NCBI RefSeq assembly: GCF_001265075.1
Contig: NZ_LFKO01000001.1
Span: forward strand, 1,427,309 to 1,491,308
Reading direction: 5' to 3'
DNA length: 64,000 nt
Origin: Salinicoccus sp. YB14-2
Lineage (GTDB): Bacteria > Bacillota > Bacilli > Staphylococcales > Salinicoccaceae
Position numbers and translations under genes: made by a program. The notes beneath the pieces were generated by a model. The model was not told the DNA's origin. It worked only from the letters and a program-made list of their open reading frames with translations, and made no database searches. This document shows, one piece after another, positions 1 to 9,087 of this stretch (the stretch's first letter is position 1; each line of letters opens with the position of its first letter).

Positions 1-126
1 CCGGAAAAAGCTGAAAATCATTCTGAAATCCAGAACAAATATTTGGATCATTTTTCAAAATCGATGAATGCAATAAAAACATCAGCGGTGGGCGAGGCAT
101 TGGGAATCGGCACTTTTTTAATGTAG
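1..126 (+). CDS. C-terminal tail of an unidentified protein (partial)
   Basis: Frame 1 is open from the first base to a TAG at 124-126 and gives the last 41 residues of a protein whose start lies outside the window. The tail is mixed polar then hydrophobic and ends in GIGTFLM. I do not recognise it; it does not resemble the ends of MoaB, MoaC or FdhD as I know them. It is the only open frame here with a sensible distance (about 100 bases) to moeA, so it is probably real. A short inverted repeat, AGGCT-CGA-AGCCT, lies after the stop but has no T-tract, so it is not called a terminator. Confidence 0.5.
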   Translation, partial: PEKAENHSEIQNKYLDHFSKSMNAIKTSAVGEALGIGTFLM

Positions 127-229
127 AATAAAGGTTGAAGGCTCGAAGCCTGAACATATTATAATTCAATGATGCGCTGTCAAAGTGCAATTAATCATAA
201 TAGAATTTTTCTGGAAAGTAGGAGACTTT

Positions 230-1489
230 ATGACTTTAAATAGAAAACCGATTCAAGTGAGTGAAGCAGTGGGACGTGTTTTGGAAAATGTAACGTTGAC
301 AGATACTGAAGTCGTATCATACTACGATGCACATGGGCGTATTTTGGCGAATGATCTTGTCGCAACGCATGACGTGCCTTTATTTACAAAGTCGGCAATG
401 GACGGCTTTGCCATCAGATCAGCAGACTCTGAAGGTGCAAGCGGTGATAACCGGGTGCCGTTCAAGGTGGTCGAAGAGGTGCCGGCGGGCTCAACAAGTG
501 ATTATGAGCTGAAGGGAAATGAAGCATTCAGAATTATGACAGGTGCAGAAATCCCTGAAAGTGCGGATACTGTCGTGATGTTTGAACAGGCAAAGGAAAC
601 CGATGAAGGGTTCACGGTCCGTAAAACTTTTAATCCGGGTGAAAACATCGCCATGAAGGGAGAAGAGAGTTCCGAAGGCGATGTCATTTTAGAAAAAGGT
701 GCATTGATCAACCCGGGGACCGTCGCTGTGCTTGCGACATTCGGATACAGTGAAGTGGAAGTGTATAAAAAACCGGTCGTCGGCGTTTTATCGACGGGCA
801 GTGAACTCCTGGATGTGGGCGAGGAACTGGTGCGCGGTAAAATCAGAAACTCAAATACACCGATGATTCTTGCGCAGCTGAAAAGATCCGGTATTGAAGG
901 CAAGAGATACCACATGCAGAGTGATGACCTGGATACATTGCATGACAATATAAAGCAGATGCTGGAAGAAGTCGACATGATCATTACGACAGGCGGCGTT
1001 TCTGTCGGGGATTACGATCTCCTGCCGAAAATCTATGACAAACTTGGTGCGGAAGTACTGTTCAACAAAGTGGCGATGAGACCGGGAAGTGTCACGACGG
1101 TCAGCAGACTGGGGAGTAAATTCCTATTCGGCTTAAGCGGCAACCCGTCCGCCTGTTATTCAGGGTTTGAGTTGTTCGTCCGTCCCGCGGTCCAGGCAAT
1201 GATGGCTTCGGAACATGTGCATGCACCGTTCATTGATGCGACGCTCGATGAGGATTTCACCAAACCGAATCCGTTCACGCGCTTCATACGTGCGGAAGTG
1301 CAGTATATTAACGGTGAGGTATATGCAAAACCTGCGGGATTCAACAAGTCCAACGCAGTCACTTCCATCGCAAAAAGTAACGGTGTCATCGTTATGCCGG
1401 GCGGCACACGCGGTTTTGAAAAAGGTGACACAGTCAAGGTGATGATGACCGATGTCACTTCTGGCGCCGACCGTTTCGGGGTGGAATAG
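230..1489 (+). CDS. moeA: Molybdopterin molybdenumtransferase MoeA
   Basis: The 419-residue protein inserts molybdate into adenylylated molybdopterin, the last common step of molybdenum cofactor synthesis, in the cytoplasm. The order is MoeA N-terminal region, central MoCF/MogA-like domain (about residues 175-320, with the TTGGVSVGDYD nucleotide-pocket signature) and C-terminal beta domain. The N-terminal SAMDGFA motif is typical of MoeA. An upstream in-frame GTG at 185 exists, but the ATG at 230 follows a good AGGAG and starts at the usual MoeA position. First recognisable gene of a tight moeA-mobB-moaE-moaD-mobA-moaA operon; its stop abuts the mobB start. Confidence 0.93.
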   Translation: MTLNRKPIQVSEAVGRVLENVTLTDTEVVSYYDAHGRILANDLVATHDVPLFTKSAMDGFAIRSADSEGASGDNRVPFKVVEEVPAGSTSDYELKGNEAFRIMTGAEIPESADTVVMFEQAKETDEGFTVRKTFNPGENIAMKGEESSEGDVILEKGALINPGTVAVLATFGYSEVEVYKKPVVGVLSTGSELLDVGEELVRGKIRNSNTPMILAQLKRSGIEGKRYHMQSDDLDTLHDNIKQMLEEVDMIITTGGVSVGDYDLLPKIYDKLGAEVLFNKVAMRPGSVTTVSRLGSKFLFGLSGNPSACYSGFELFVRPAVQAMMASEHVHAPFIDATLDEDFTKPNPFTRFIRAEVQYINGEVYAKPAGFNKSNAVTSIAKSNGVIVMPGGTRGFEKGDTVKVMMTDVTSGADRFGVE

Positions 1490-1945
1490 ATGAAAATCCT
1501 TCAGGTGACCGGTTTTAAAAACAGCGGTAAAACAACAACGGTCAACCGTATGGTCAAGTATCTTAAGGGACAAGGTTTCAAAGTGGCAGTCATTAAAAAC
1601 CATCATCGTGATGATGTGCACGATGCGACGACAGATACCGGGAAATTCATAGAGAGCGGTTCGGATTTCACGATGCTGAATACGCCGGGCACTGTGATGA
1701 CCGTTGAAAATAAAGCGCCGGATCTGAAGAAGCAGATAGACGACTTTACCGGGCTTGTAGATTTTATTTTGATAGAAGGTTATAAAGATGAGGACTACCC
1801 TAAAATTTTTATGGCATATTCGTTCAAAGGCGGTCACACAAATTTAAATAATATCGGTCTTCGGAATGTGTTAAAAACATTTGATATACGTTATGATGAG
1901 GAGACTATCATGACTTGGTTTAAAGAATGGAGTATTGATGAATGA
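1490..1945 (+). CDS. mobB: Molybdopterin-guanine dinucleotide biosynthesis adapter MobB
   Basis: A 151-residue P-loop GTPase-like protein (GFKNSGKTT near the N-terminus, residues 8-16) that assists MobA in forming the guanine dinucleotide cofactor. The length is usual for stand-alone MobB. The DFILIEGYKDEDYPKI segment is the family signature. Its ATG follows the moeA TAG directly, and its last four bases overlap moaE as ATGA, so translation is probably coupled. Confidence 0.9.
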   Translation: MKILQVTGFKNSGKTTTVNRMVKYLKGQGFKVAVIKNHHRDDVHDATTDTGKFIESGSDFTMLNTPGTVMTVENKAPDLKKQIDDFTGLVDFILIEGYKDEDYPKIFMAYSFKGGHTNLNNIGLRNVLKTFDIRYDEETIMTWFKEWSIDE

Positions 1946-2385
1946 AACAGTTTGAAGTAGTTGAAACACCACTTGAACCGATGAAGTACCACGAATTTGT
2001 CTTAAATGAAAAACAGGGTGCAATCTGTACATTTACCGGACATGTCAGGGAATGGACAAAAGGCACCCGGACGATATATTTGGAATATGAAGCGTATGTT
2101 CCAATGGCTGAAAAAATGCTCGCCCAGATCGGAGACGAAATTTCAGAACGCTGGCCGGGAGTATTGACTTCAATCGGCCACCGTATCGGCAAACTCGATA
2201 TATCCGACATTGCTGTGGTCATTGTCACCAGTTCACCGCACAGAGCGGACAGCTACAGGGCAAATGAGTACGCAGTCGAGCGTTTGAAGGAAATTGTTCC
2301 GATATGGAAAAAAGAAATATGGTCTGATGGTGAAGAGTGGATCGGAGATTCACGTCATTATCATTCCAGTGTAGAGGAGAAATAA
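1942..2385 (+). CDS. moaE: Molybdopterin synthase catalytic subunit MoaE
   Basis: The 147-residue large subunit of molybdopterin synthase, which transfers sulfur from MoaD thiocarboxylate to precursor Z. Recognised by the FTGHVRE motif (about 30-36), the YEAYVPMAEKM helix, the IGHRIGKL stretch and the PIWKKEIW segment carrying the conserved lysines of the active site. It overlaps mobB by four bases and is followed two bases later by moaD, its partner subunit. Confidence 0.93.
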   Translation: MKQFEVVETPLEPMKYHEFVLNEKQGAICTFTGHVREWTKGTRTIYLEYEAYVPMAEKMLAQIGDEISERWPGVLTSIGHRIGKLDISDIAVVIVTSSPHRADSYRANEYAVERLKEIVPIWKKEIWSDGEEWIGDSRHYHSSVEEK

Positions 2386-2387
2386 CG

Positions 2388-2621
2388 ATGAAAGTAATGC
2401 TTTTTGCCGGACTTAAAGAAAAAGTGGGCAATGACGTTATTGAATTGGACACTGATGGTTCAATGAAAGTTATAGATTTGAAAAACAGGATTTATGCAGA
2501 TTACCCGGCCCTCGACGGAGAGGTATTCCAGGTGGCGAGCAATGAATCATTCGTCAAGGATGATCATACTTTATCAAGCGGAGATATGATTGCCCTGATA
2601 CCGCCTGTGAGCGGCGGCTGA
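2388..2621 (+). CDS. moaD: Molybdopterin synthase sulfur carrier MoaD
   Basis: A 77-residue ubiquitin-like protein ending in the diagnostic Gly-Gly (PPVSGG), which is adenylylated and thiocarboxylated to donate sulfur to molybdopterin. The frame is open from 2337, but the ATG at 2388 behind GAGGAGAAA gives the usual MoaD size and start. Its TGA shares one base with the mobA ATG. Confidence 0.93.
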   Translation: MKVMLFAGLKEKVGNDVIELDTDGSMKVIDLKNRIYADYPALDGEVFQVASNESFVKDDHTLSSGDMIALIPPVSGG

Positions 2622-3193
2622 TGAAAACAATCGGCGTTGTTCTGGCGGGCGGCAGGTCCACCCGCTTCGGCGAACAGAAGAGCCTGTATGAATTGGGTGG
2701 TAAGAAGATGTACCAGCACGTTTACGATGTTTTGTCGGAATCCGGATTGTGTGATGAAATTGTCATCAATACAAATGAGGTTCTGGCGCCGTATTTTGAT
2801 TATAAGACGATCATCGATGATGAAGACTATCAGGATTACGGACCCCTCGGCGGTCTGTATGCAGCAGCGAAAGCCTATCCGGACGACAGGCTGCTGATTG
2901 TGTCATGCGACACGCCGTTTATTACAGCGGAATGGCTGAAAAAGCTTCATGATGCGGCAGTGTCCAATCCAAATACTTTCATTGTCTCAACAGAAGATGA
3001 TAAAATGCATCCAACAATCAGTGTCTTCCAGGGTACTGATTTATTAGATGAATTGGGAGGGCAGCTTCAGTCGGAACGGTTGAGCTTCAAGGCGTTCTTC
3101 AATAATCAGAATGTCAAAATGCTCGATGTATCCGAAACGAAAGAGAGCCCGGAAATATTCAGGAATATAAATTATAAAAGTGATATAGAATAA
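2621..3193 (+). CDS. mobA: Molybdenum cofactor guanylyltransferase MobA
   Basis: The 190-residue nucleotidyltransferase transfers GMP from GTP to molybdopterin. The N-terminal [15 protein letters not shown] loop is the LAGGxSxRxGxxK signature, and the [14 protein letters not shown] and SCDTPF motifs follow as in the family. It lies between moaD and moaA in the same operon. With MobB it indicates bis-MGD enzymes such as nitrate reductase or formate dehydrogenase elsewhere in the genome (inference). Confidence 0.92.
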   Translation: MKTIGVVLAGGRSTRFGEQKSLYELGGKKMYQHVYDVLSESGLCDEIVINTNEVLAPYFDYKTIIDDEDYQDYGPLGGLYAAAKAYPDDRLLIVSCDTPFITAEWLKKLHDAAVSNPNTFIVSTEDDKMHPTISVFQGTDLLDELGGQLQSERLSFKAFFNNQNVKMLDVSETKESPEIFRNINYKSDIE

Positions 3194-3204
3194 GGAGGGA
3201 TGCT

Positions 3205-4230
3205 ATGACTGAGCAGATTACAGATAAGTTTGGCAGACCGATAAGGGACCTTCGTATCTCTGTAACAGATAAATGTAATTTCAGATGTCGATATTGCATG
3301 CCTAAGGAGATTTTTGGCGATGATTTTCAATTTATGAAACAGGATGAACTGCTGTCATTTGAAGAAATTGAACGGATCGCAAAAATATATGCAAGCATGG
3401 GTGTCAAAAAATTACGGATTACCGGCGGTGAACCGTTACTGCGTAAGGATTTACATGAATTGATAGCAGCATTGAACGATATAGAAGGTATTGAAGATAT
3501 CGGGCTCACGACGAATGGCCTGTTGTTGAAGAAGCACGGCCAGAAGTTGTACGATGCAGGTCTTCGCAGATTGAACATCAGTCTGGATGCACTGGATGAT
3601 GAATTGTTCGGACAGATAAACGACAGGGGCATCGGTACATCAAGAATACTGGAGCAGATTAAATACGCACAGTCCATCGGGTTTGAAATCAAGGTGAACA
3701 TGGTGGTCCAAAGAGGACTCAATGAACACGAAATCATACCGATGACACGTTACTTCAAAGAGCTGGACGGTGTGACACTGCGTTTTATCGAGTTTATGGA
3801 CGTCGGTAATGATAACGGCTGGAACTTTGATAAAGTGGTCACTAAAAAAGAAATCATGGGTATGCTGGATGAAGAGTTTGACTTAGAACCGCGTTCTCCG
3901 GAATATTACGGTGAAGTGGCCAAAGTGTACCGTCATAAAGACGCACAGTCATACTTAGGATTCATCACGAGCGTGTCTGAGAGCTTCTGTTCTACATGTA
4001 CACGTGCGAGACTGTCATCCGACGGTAAATTCTACGGCTGTCTGTTTGCTGTAGAAGGATTTGATATCAAGACTTTAATGCGCGAAGGAATAGACGATTC
4101 AGAGCTGCATGATATTCTGACCGGCGTATGGAATAAGCGAGATGACCGTTATTCTGAAATAAGAACTGAAATCACTGAAGAGAGACGCAAGGCGCGCAAG
4201 AAAATCAATATGAGTTACATTGGCGGATAA
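3205..4230 (+). CDS. moaA: GTP 3',8-cyclase MoaA (radical SAM)
   Basis: The 341-residue radical SAM enzyme starts molybdopterin synthesis by cyclising GTP with MoaC. Both iron-sulfur sites are visible: the N-terminal CNFRCRYC motif (CX3CX2C, residues about 24-31) and a C-terminal CSTC plus a later Cys (SDGKFYGC). The C-terminal Gly-Gly (SYIGG) is the functional MoaA tail. A strong AAGGAGGG precedes the ATG. Last gene of the Mo-cofactor operon, closed by a hairpin terminator at once. MoaC and MoaB are not in the window. Confidence 0.95.
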   Translation: MTEQITDKFGRPIRDLRISVTDKCNFRCRYCMPKEIFGDDFQFMKQDELLSFEEIERIAKIYASMGVKKLRITGGEPLLRKDLHELIAALNDIEGIEDIGLTTNGLLLKKHGQKLYDAGLRRLNISLDALDDELFGQINDRGIGTSRILEQIKYAQSIGFEIKVNMVVQRGLNEHEIIPMTRYFKELDGVTLRFIEFMDVGNDNGWNFDKVVTKKEIMGMLDEEFDLEPRSPEYYGEVAKVYRHKDAQSYLGFITSVSESFCSTCTRARLSSDGKFYGCLFAVEGFDIKTLMREGIDDSELHDILTGVWNKRDDRYSEIRTEITEERRKARKKINMSYIGG

Positions 4231-4257
4231 AACGTGAAGATTACTTCACGTTTTTTT
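4231..4257 (+). terminator. Rho-independent terminator after moaA
   Basis: AACGTGAAG and CTTCACGTT form a 9-bp perfect stem around an ATTA loop, followed by a run of T. It starts one base after the moaA stop and separates the Mo-cofactor operon from the ABC transporter. Confidence 0.9.
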
Positions 4258-4283
4258 CAAATTTATAATAGGAAGCGTTAAGA

Positions 4284-5852
4284 ATGAAAATAGAATTTCC
4301 AAGGAAATGGCTGACAATTTATGCTTTGATATCCTTGATGATGATTATATTGTATGTCTTTTTCGGACATTATCTGTCCGTCATATTATCTGAATTCATC
4401 GTTGGGGATCAGACATTATCATATAATCTGCTTACATGGATGCTGATTTTTTTCACGGCATTTATATCTTTGCGTGCAATTTATCAATACAGCACGGCCC
4501 ATGTCGCACATAAACGAATGGAACAATACGGAAACCGGTTACTATCCAAAGTGAATGATACGACGAATAAAAAGTCAGAGTCCTTCCTGAATGCGCTATA
4601 TGTGCATTTGGAAAAATACCGTCCGTTTGAGCAGGTGTTCATACCGACGATCGTCAATACGATGGTCAAGCTTGCTGTCATCATCATCGTACTGTTTTTC
4701 GTCCACAGGAATGCGGCCATTATCCTGATGCTGACCGCTCCCTTTGTACCACTCTATTACGTGCTGGTCGGGCTGCAGACGAGAGACGAGTCATATAAGC
4801 AGGCTTCTCAATTCGATGATATGGGCACTTTATTTTTAAACCTGGTCCGCGGTAAGGATACTGTCCGCTACACAGGTTCGAGAGACGCCGTCAAAGGCAG
4901 GCTGGAAGAGAACAATGAAGATTTTGTCACACAGACGATGAAAATCTTGAAATATGCATTCCAGTCGTCTTTGATGCTCGAGTTCATAACGATCCTCGGT
5001 ATCGGATTGGTGGCACTCGAAATCGGACTGCAGATCATCATATTTGAAAACATCACCTTCTATGCCGCTTTCTTCACGCTGCTGCTCGCTCCTGAATTTT
5101 ATAATGCACTTAAAGTGTTGGGCGTTGAATTTCATAATGGCCAGCTGGCAAGAGGCCATTTGGACAAGGTGAACGAGTGGCTCAAAGCACCTGCGAAGCA
5201 TGAAGAGTACAGAACAATTTCGGATTCAGACGAATATGCGGTCGAACTGGAAAATGTCGATATCGGTTACGGTGAAACACGTCTGGCCGAGAATATAAAT
5301 ATTAAGTTTAGTCCCCGGACAATCAATGCCATCACCGGACCTTCGGGGGAAGGAAAGACGACCCTCCTGAAAACGATTGTCGGGCTGCTGCCGCCAAAGC
5401 GCGGAGAAGTCAAACTGTCCACGTTGGATATCGGCTATATTTCCGATGAACTTTATTTTAATGACAGTACATTATTCGAATATCTTTCTGACGGCGGGGC
5501 CGGCGAGGAAGCGGTGTTGAATATACTGGAACAGTTGAAGCTGATGGGCAGTGTGAATAAACTGACCGAAGGCATCCATACACCGATCATAAATAATAAC
5601 GTACCTTTTTCCGGCGGTGAAATCGTCCGACTGAAAATCGCGCGTGTCCTGTTAAAACAGCCGGGCATCATCGTCATGGATGAGCCGACCGAATTTCTGG
5701 ATGCTGAGACAGAGAACATCGTACTGGATCATCTGAAAGCATTAAAAGAATTTTCGACAATCATTGCAGTGGTCCACAGACGGAGACTGCTGAATATCAG
5801 CGATACACATTATCACCTTGAACATAAAAAACTGCAAAGGGGTGATAGATGA
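4284..5852 (+). CDS. cydD: Thiol-exporter-type ABC transporter, CydD-like fused permease/ATPase
   Basis: A 522-residue half transporter: six membrane helices in residues 1-290, then an ABC ATPase with Walker A GPSGEGKTT, signature FSGGE and Walker B VMDEPTEF. Size, order and pairing with the next gene match CydDC, which exports cysteine and glutathione-type thiols and is needed to mature cytochrome bd oxidase. The ribosome site before the ATG is weak (AGGAAGCG). It overlaps the next gene by four bases. No cydAB genes are nearby, so the substrate assignment rests on family resemblance; another heterodimeric exporter is possible. Confidence 0.72.
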   Translation: MKIEFPRKWLTIYALISLMMIILYVFFGHYLSVILSEFIVGDQTLSYNLLTWMLIFFTAFISLRAIYQYSTAHVAHKRMEQYGNRLLSKVNDTTNKKSESFLNALYVHLEKYRPFEQVFIPTIVNTMVKLAVIIIVLFFVHRNAAIILMLTAPFVPLYYVLVGLQTRDESYKQASQFDDMGTLFLNLVRGKDTVRYTGSRDAVKGRLEENNEDFVTQTMKILKYAFQSSLMLEFITILGIGLVALEIGLQIIIFENITFYAAFFTLLLAPEFYNALKVLGVEFHNGQLARGHLDKVNEWLKAPAKHEEYRTISDSDEYAVELENVDIGYGETRLAENINIKFSPRTINAITGPSGEGKTTLLKTIVGLLPPKRGEVKLSTLDIGYISDELYFNDSTLFEYLSDGGAGEEAVLNILEQLKLMGSVNKLTEGIHTPIINNNVPFSGGEIVRLKIARVLLKQPGIIVMDEPTEFLDAETENIVLDHLKALKEFSTIIAVVHRRRLLNISDTHYHLEHKKLQRGDR

Positions 5853-7408
5853 TGGAATATTTAAGAAATGAAAAGAAACATGTAGTTTACAGCATACTTC
5901 TCGGTGTCGTCGGCAGTCTGATCGGCATATCGATTTTCGGCCTCAGCGGTTATATGATCAGCCTGAGCTTTTTCGAACCACCGATTTTTGTCATCCTGCT
6001 GATCATTTCAATGATCAAACTGTTCGGCATGACGAAAGGCGGCCTGAAATATTTAGAACGTCTTCTGTCGCACAACGCGACATTCAAACTGATTTCAAGA
6101 ATGCGCACTCGGTATTTTGAGTCGACGTTATCCGATGACAGGGACAGGCATAACGTCCGGTTTATACAGACACTGAGCCGCCACTTCGAGGATATTGAAA
6201 ATTATTATATTACCATCATCTATCCTTACGTTGTCGCTGCGCTGCTCTCGATTGTCATCATTCTTTTATCAGCGATTTTGAATACTGAGATGATTGTCAT
6301 CTCACTGCTGGTCGTACTGCTGATGCTTGTCATTCTGCCATTCGTATTCAGCAGATGGGACGACAAAATCGATGCTGAGTACGACAGACTGGATACAAAT
6401 GCGTTTCTTAAGACGTATCAGTTCATCCATGGATTCACCGATCTTTTCATCGACGGCAAAAATACGATTGTTCAGTCTGATATTGATGATCAGCTGAAAT
6501 CGATCACCCGTAATAAAAACAGGAAAAGCTTTAAAGATTCAATGATCGATTTTTTGAGCGGCATGATACAGCTCGGCATTATTACAGCGGTCATCATCCT
6601 GATGCAGGATGACCATATCTTTTTAATTCCGATGCTGATTTTACTTGTCATCAGCTTCTTTGAAGTACTGACCCCGGTCGTCGAGCCGGCGAGCCAATAT
6701 TTCAATACGAAGCAGAAAGTTGAACAGATTGAAAATGAAACATCGAACATTGAAAGTGAACCGAAGGTTTCCGGGGCGGAATTGACTTTAAGCAATGTAT
6801 CCTATAAATATCCTGCCGGTGCATACGATGCATTGTCAGATGTCAGTCTTACAGTGAATTCCGGTGAGAAACATGCGATTATCGGAAGCAGCGGGTCGGG
6901 TAAGACGACACTGCTCAACCGATTGATTGAAAAGCGGGATATGGGTGTCATGCCGCAGCACCTGGATTTTTATAATGCAACCATCCGTGATAATCTGACA
7001 ATGTTCGGTCATTTCAAGATTTCTGATGAAGCAATAAAAAGTCTGTTGGCAGAGTTTGGTCTGGACCATTTCAATCCTGATGATTTTGTTTATTATACGG
7101 GCCAGCTGTCCGGCGGCGAACAGAAAAGACTGCACTTTATCCGGATGATCATAGAGGATGAAGACTGGTGGATACTGGATGAACCTTCGGCCAAGCTGAA
7201 TAAAGAGCTGCAGGAAAAAGTGTGGCATTCGATTTTAAACAGGCAGACGGTCATAGTAAGTACACATGATTTATCATATATTCATGAATTTGACCGAATC
7301 CACTTCATTGAGAACGGCCGTATTATAGAGAGCGGTATATATGAAGACTTGATGGCGCGCCGCGGCGCTGTTCATGAAGCGGTTAAAAGATTCAGGGATT
7401 ATTTGTAG
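5849..7408 (+). CDS. cydC: Thiol-exporter-type ABC transporter, CydC-like fused permease/ATPase
   Basis: The 519-residue second half of the heterodimer, with six membrane helices then an ATPase (Walker A GSSGSGKTT, signature LSGGEQKR, Walker B WILDEPSAKL). The Walker B catalytic Glu is present here and in the partner. The NBD is short between Walker A and Q-loop compared with most exporters. Translationally coupled to the preceding gene by ATGA overlap. It ends about 50 bases before the DegV gene with no terminator, so some read-through is likely. Confidence 0.72.
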   Translation: MMEYLRNEKKHVVYSILLGVVGSLIGISIFGLSGYMISLSFFEPPIFVILLIISMIKLFGMTKGGLKYLERLLSHNATFKLISRMRTRYFESTLSDDRDRHNVRFIQTLSRHFEDIENYYITIIYPYVVAALLSIVIILLSAILNTEMIVISLLVVLLMLVILPFVFSRWDDKIDAEYDRLDTNAFLKTYQFIHGFTDLFIDGKNTIVQSDIDDQLKSITRNKNRKSFKDSMIDFLSGMIQLGIITAVIILMQDDHIFLIPMLILLVISFFEVLTPVVEPASQYFNTKQKVEQIENETSNIESEPKVSGAELTLSNVSYKYPAGAYDALSDVSLTVNSGEKHAIIGSSGSGKTTLLNRLIEKRDMGVMPQHLDFYNATIRDNLTMFGHFKISDEAIKSLLAEFGLDHFNPDDFVYYTGQLSGGEQKRLHFIRMIIEDEDWWILDEPSAKLNKELQEKVWHSILNRQTVIVSTHDLSYIHEFDRIHFIENGRIIESGIYEDLMARRGAVHEAVKRFRDYL

Positions 7409-7461
7409 ATGAGCGATTCATCATGCTACACTTAATTTGATATGTAGTGAGGAGGAAAAAT

Positions 7462-8313
7462 GTGAAAAAATATGCAATCATAACTGATTCCGCATCCGGT
7501 TTAGAGCAATCTTTTATCGAAGAGCATGACATCAAAGTGTTGCCGATGTCCGTCATCATCGATGGAATTGCATATAAAGACGGTGTGGATAAATCTATCA
7601 CCGAGATTTATAATTTATTGAAAGAAAGTGGAGAAGGCGCTAAAACCTCCCAGCCGACAATTGGTGAATTCATGGATGTATACGAAGAGGTGGAACAGGA
7701 TGACCGGTATGATTCTGTGATTTCAATCCACGCATCCAGTGAACTTACAGGAACATATCAGAGTGCACTGAGTGTATCTAAAGAGATATCCAAACCGGCA
7801 GCCGTGATCGATTCAAGAATCGGCAGTTATCCGATGAGAAAAATGATCATGCGTGCGGTCGAAGGCAGAAAAAATGGAGAAACTCTGGATGAGGTTGAAG
7901 CGGGAATTGCAAAAATGATTAAAAACGCACAGTTGTATCTACTTCCGCATAGTTTTTCCCAGATGAGAAAAAGCGGACGGGTTTCTGCATCACAGTCAGT
8001 ACTTGCAACTTTGCTGCAGGTTCAGATTAAACTTGAGTTTGAACAAGGAAAAGTGATCGTGGGGCATAAAGTCAGAACCAAGAAAAAGATGATATCCCAT
8101 GTTCTGCAGACACTGGAAAACCATGTGAAAGATGACGCGATTAAAACGCTGGCCATCGTGTATGCGGGACATGAATCGCTTGCATCAGAATGGAAAAAGA
8201 ACATCCATGAGCGACTGCCCAATTTGAATCTGGTATTTGAACCTCTGGTTTCTGTAGCGGGCGTGCATGCCGGCCACGGGACAATCGGATTTGGATTAAT
8301 CAAAGGTCAATAA
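7462..8313 (+). CDS. DegV family fatty-acid-binding protein (FakB type)
   Basis: A 283-residue DegV protein. Family members bind a fatty acid and present it to FakA kinase for acyl-phosphate formation and phospholipid synthesis. Visible motifs are ITDSASGL at the start, KTSQPT (about 60-65), the SSELTGTYQS loop and the C-terminal HAGHGTIGFG segment that contacts the carboxylate. The frame is open from GTG 7447, but that codon is part of the GTGAGGAGG ribosome site, so the GTG at 7462 (6-base spacing) is the start. A second DegV paralog lies at 38520, so the two may differ in acyl-chain preference (inference). Confidence 0.85.
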   Translation: MKKYAIITDSASGLEQSFIEEHDIKVLPMSVIIDGIAYKDGVDKSITEIYNLLKESGEGAKTSQPTIGEFMDVYEEVEQDDRYDSVISIHASSELTGTYQSALSVSKEISKPAAVIDSRIGSYPMRKMIMRAVEGRKNGETLDEVEAGIAKMIKNAQLYLLPHSFSQMRKSGRVSASQSVLATLLQVQIKLEFEQGKVIVGHKVRTKKKMISHVLQTLENHVKDDAIKTLAIVYAGHESLASEWKKNIHERLPNLNLVFEPLVSVAGVHAGHGTIGFGLIKGQ

Positions 8314-8347
8314 AAAATAACTCAGCCATTATGGCTGAGTTATTTTT
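8314..8347. terminator. Bidirectional terminator between degV and the marR gene
   Basis: AAAAATAACTCAGCC pairs with GGCTGAGTTATTTTT around a short ATTAT loop, giving A- and T-rich flanks on both strands. It can end the rightward degV transcript and the leftward marR transcript. Confidence 0.9.
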
Positions 8348-8775
8348 AATTTATTTAAATCTGAATTTATCAGTTTAAGTGTTTCCAGAAGTTCATCATT
8401 TTTTTCCCTGCTCAATGAGAGATGTTCGGTAAATAATGAAAATCTATGTCCGATTTTCTCTTCCAGACTTTTGCCTGTCTCAGTTGCTGTTACATATACA
8501 TGCCTTTGATCATAGACGTCTTTTTCACGCTTGACGTATCCGAGATTTTCAACTCTTTTGATCAGGGGTGAGATTGTGGCATTATCGAGTTGAAGTAACT
8601 CTGCTATTGTTTTCAAGTTTAACTTTTCGTGTTTCCACAAAAGTGTCAAAACCAGATATTGTGTATATGTTAAATCAGTATCGTGCAGAACGTGCATGGA
8701 ATAGAAGCGGTTCACTTGTCGCTGTATATTATATAGATTGAAACAAAGGCGTTCATCTAAATTGGAATCACACAT
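8329..8775 (-). CDS. MarR family regulator of the MgrA/SarZ (OhrR-like) type
   Basis: A 148-residue winged-helix dimeric repressor/activator. It begins with the pattern LCFNLYNIQRQVNR, very close to the MgrA N-terminus, where the single Cys (here in RLCF) senses peroxide. The DNA-binding part (LTYTQYLVL to DQRHVYV) carries the usual wing. A longer frame starts at 8808, but the ATG at 8775 behind AAAGGTGG gives the MgrA-like start. It is monocistronic and shares a terminator with degV. Which of MgrA or SarZ is the ortholog cannot be told by eye. Confidence 0.82.
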   Translation of the reverse strand: MCDSNLDERLCFNLYNIQRQVNRFYSMHVLHDTDLTYTQYLVLTLLWKHEKLNLKTIAELLQLDNATISPLIKRVENLGYVKREKDVYDQRHVYVTATETGKSLEEKIGHRFSLFTEHLSLSREKNDELLETLKLINSDLNKLKITQP

Positions 8776-9084
8776 TACTACACCACCTTTAGTTTTTACA
8801 AGTATCATTATAAAACAAAACTATATGCGTTTTCAATACATATTTTGATGTGTAATAATATCTACAAACTTTAATGGTTGGATTTAATAGTAAAACTGCT
8901 TTCATCTGTGGTAAAATACTCTTAATAATTAACTTTTGGTGGAGGTGACTGCAATTGGGAAGGCGATTTTGAAAATTAAATTATTACTTACGCTGTTAAG
9001 TGATAATCATATCTGTATGAATAATTCAATATTGCACAATCGTAGTCAAAACTTACCGGAGGTGAATCCCTTTCAGGGAACATT
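8776..9084. other. Intergenic region with a possible 51-codon leader ORF
   Basis: About 310 bases between the divergent marR and CNNM genes. It should hold both promoters; AT-rich -10-like words are present but I cannot choose one. A GGAGGTGA at 8941 could serve a small frame (GTG 8945, stop about 9103) that runs over the CNNM start. It has no recognisable similarity and overlaps the downstream gene in another frame, so it is reported only as a possibility. No M-box or other known riboswitch was recognised. Confidence 0.35.
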
Positions 9085-9087
9085 TTG
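9058..9087 (+). promoter_or_regulatory. Ribosome-binding site separated from a TTG start by a small hairpin
   Basis: A strong GGAGGTGA (9058-9065) lies 19 bases before the TTG start at 9085, too far for normal use. Between them TCCC (9067-9070) and GGGA (9076-9079) can pair around TTTCA. Folding would cut the effective spacing to about 6 bases. The only nearer purine run is CAGGGAA itself, a weak site. Confidence 0.45.

Noticed and set aside
127..150. Terminator before moeA
   Set aside because: The AGGCT-CGA-AGCCT repeat has only 5-bp arms and no T-tract.
1160..1837. 225-codon minus-strand frame across moeA and mobB
   Set aside because: Antisense shadow of two conserved genes; no recognisable domain.
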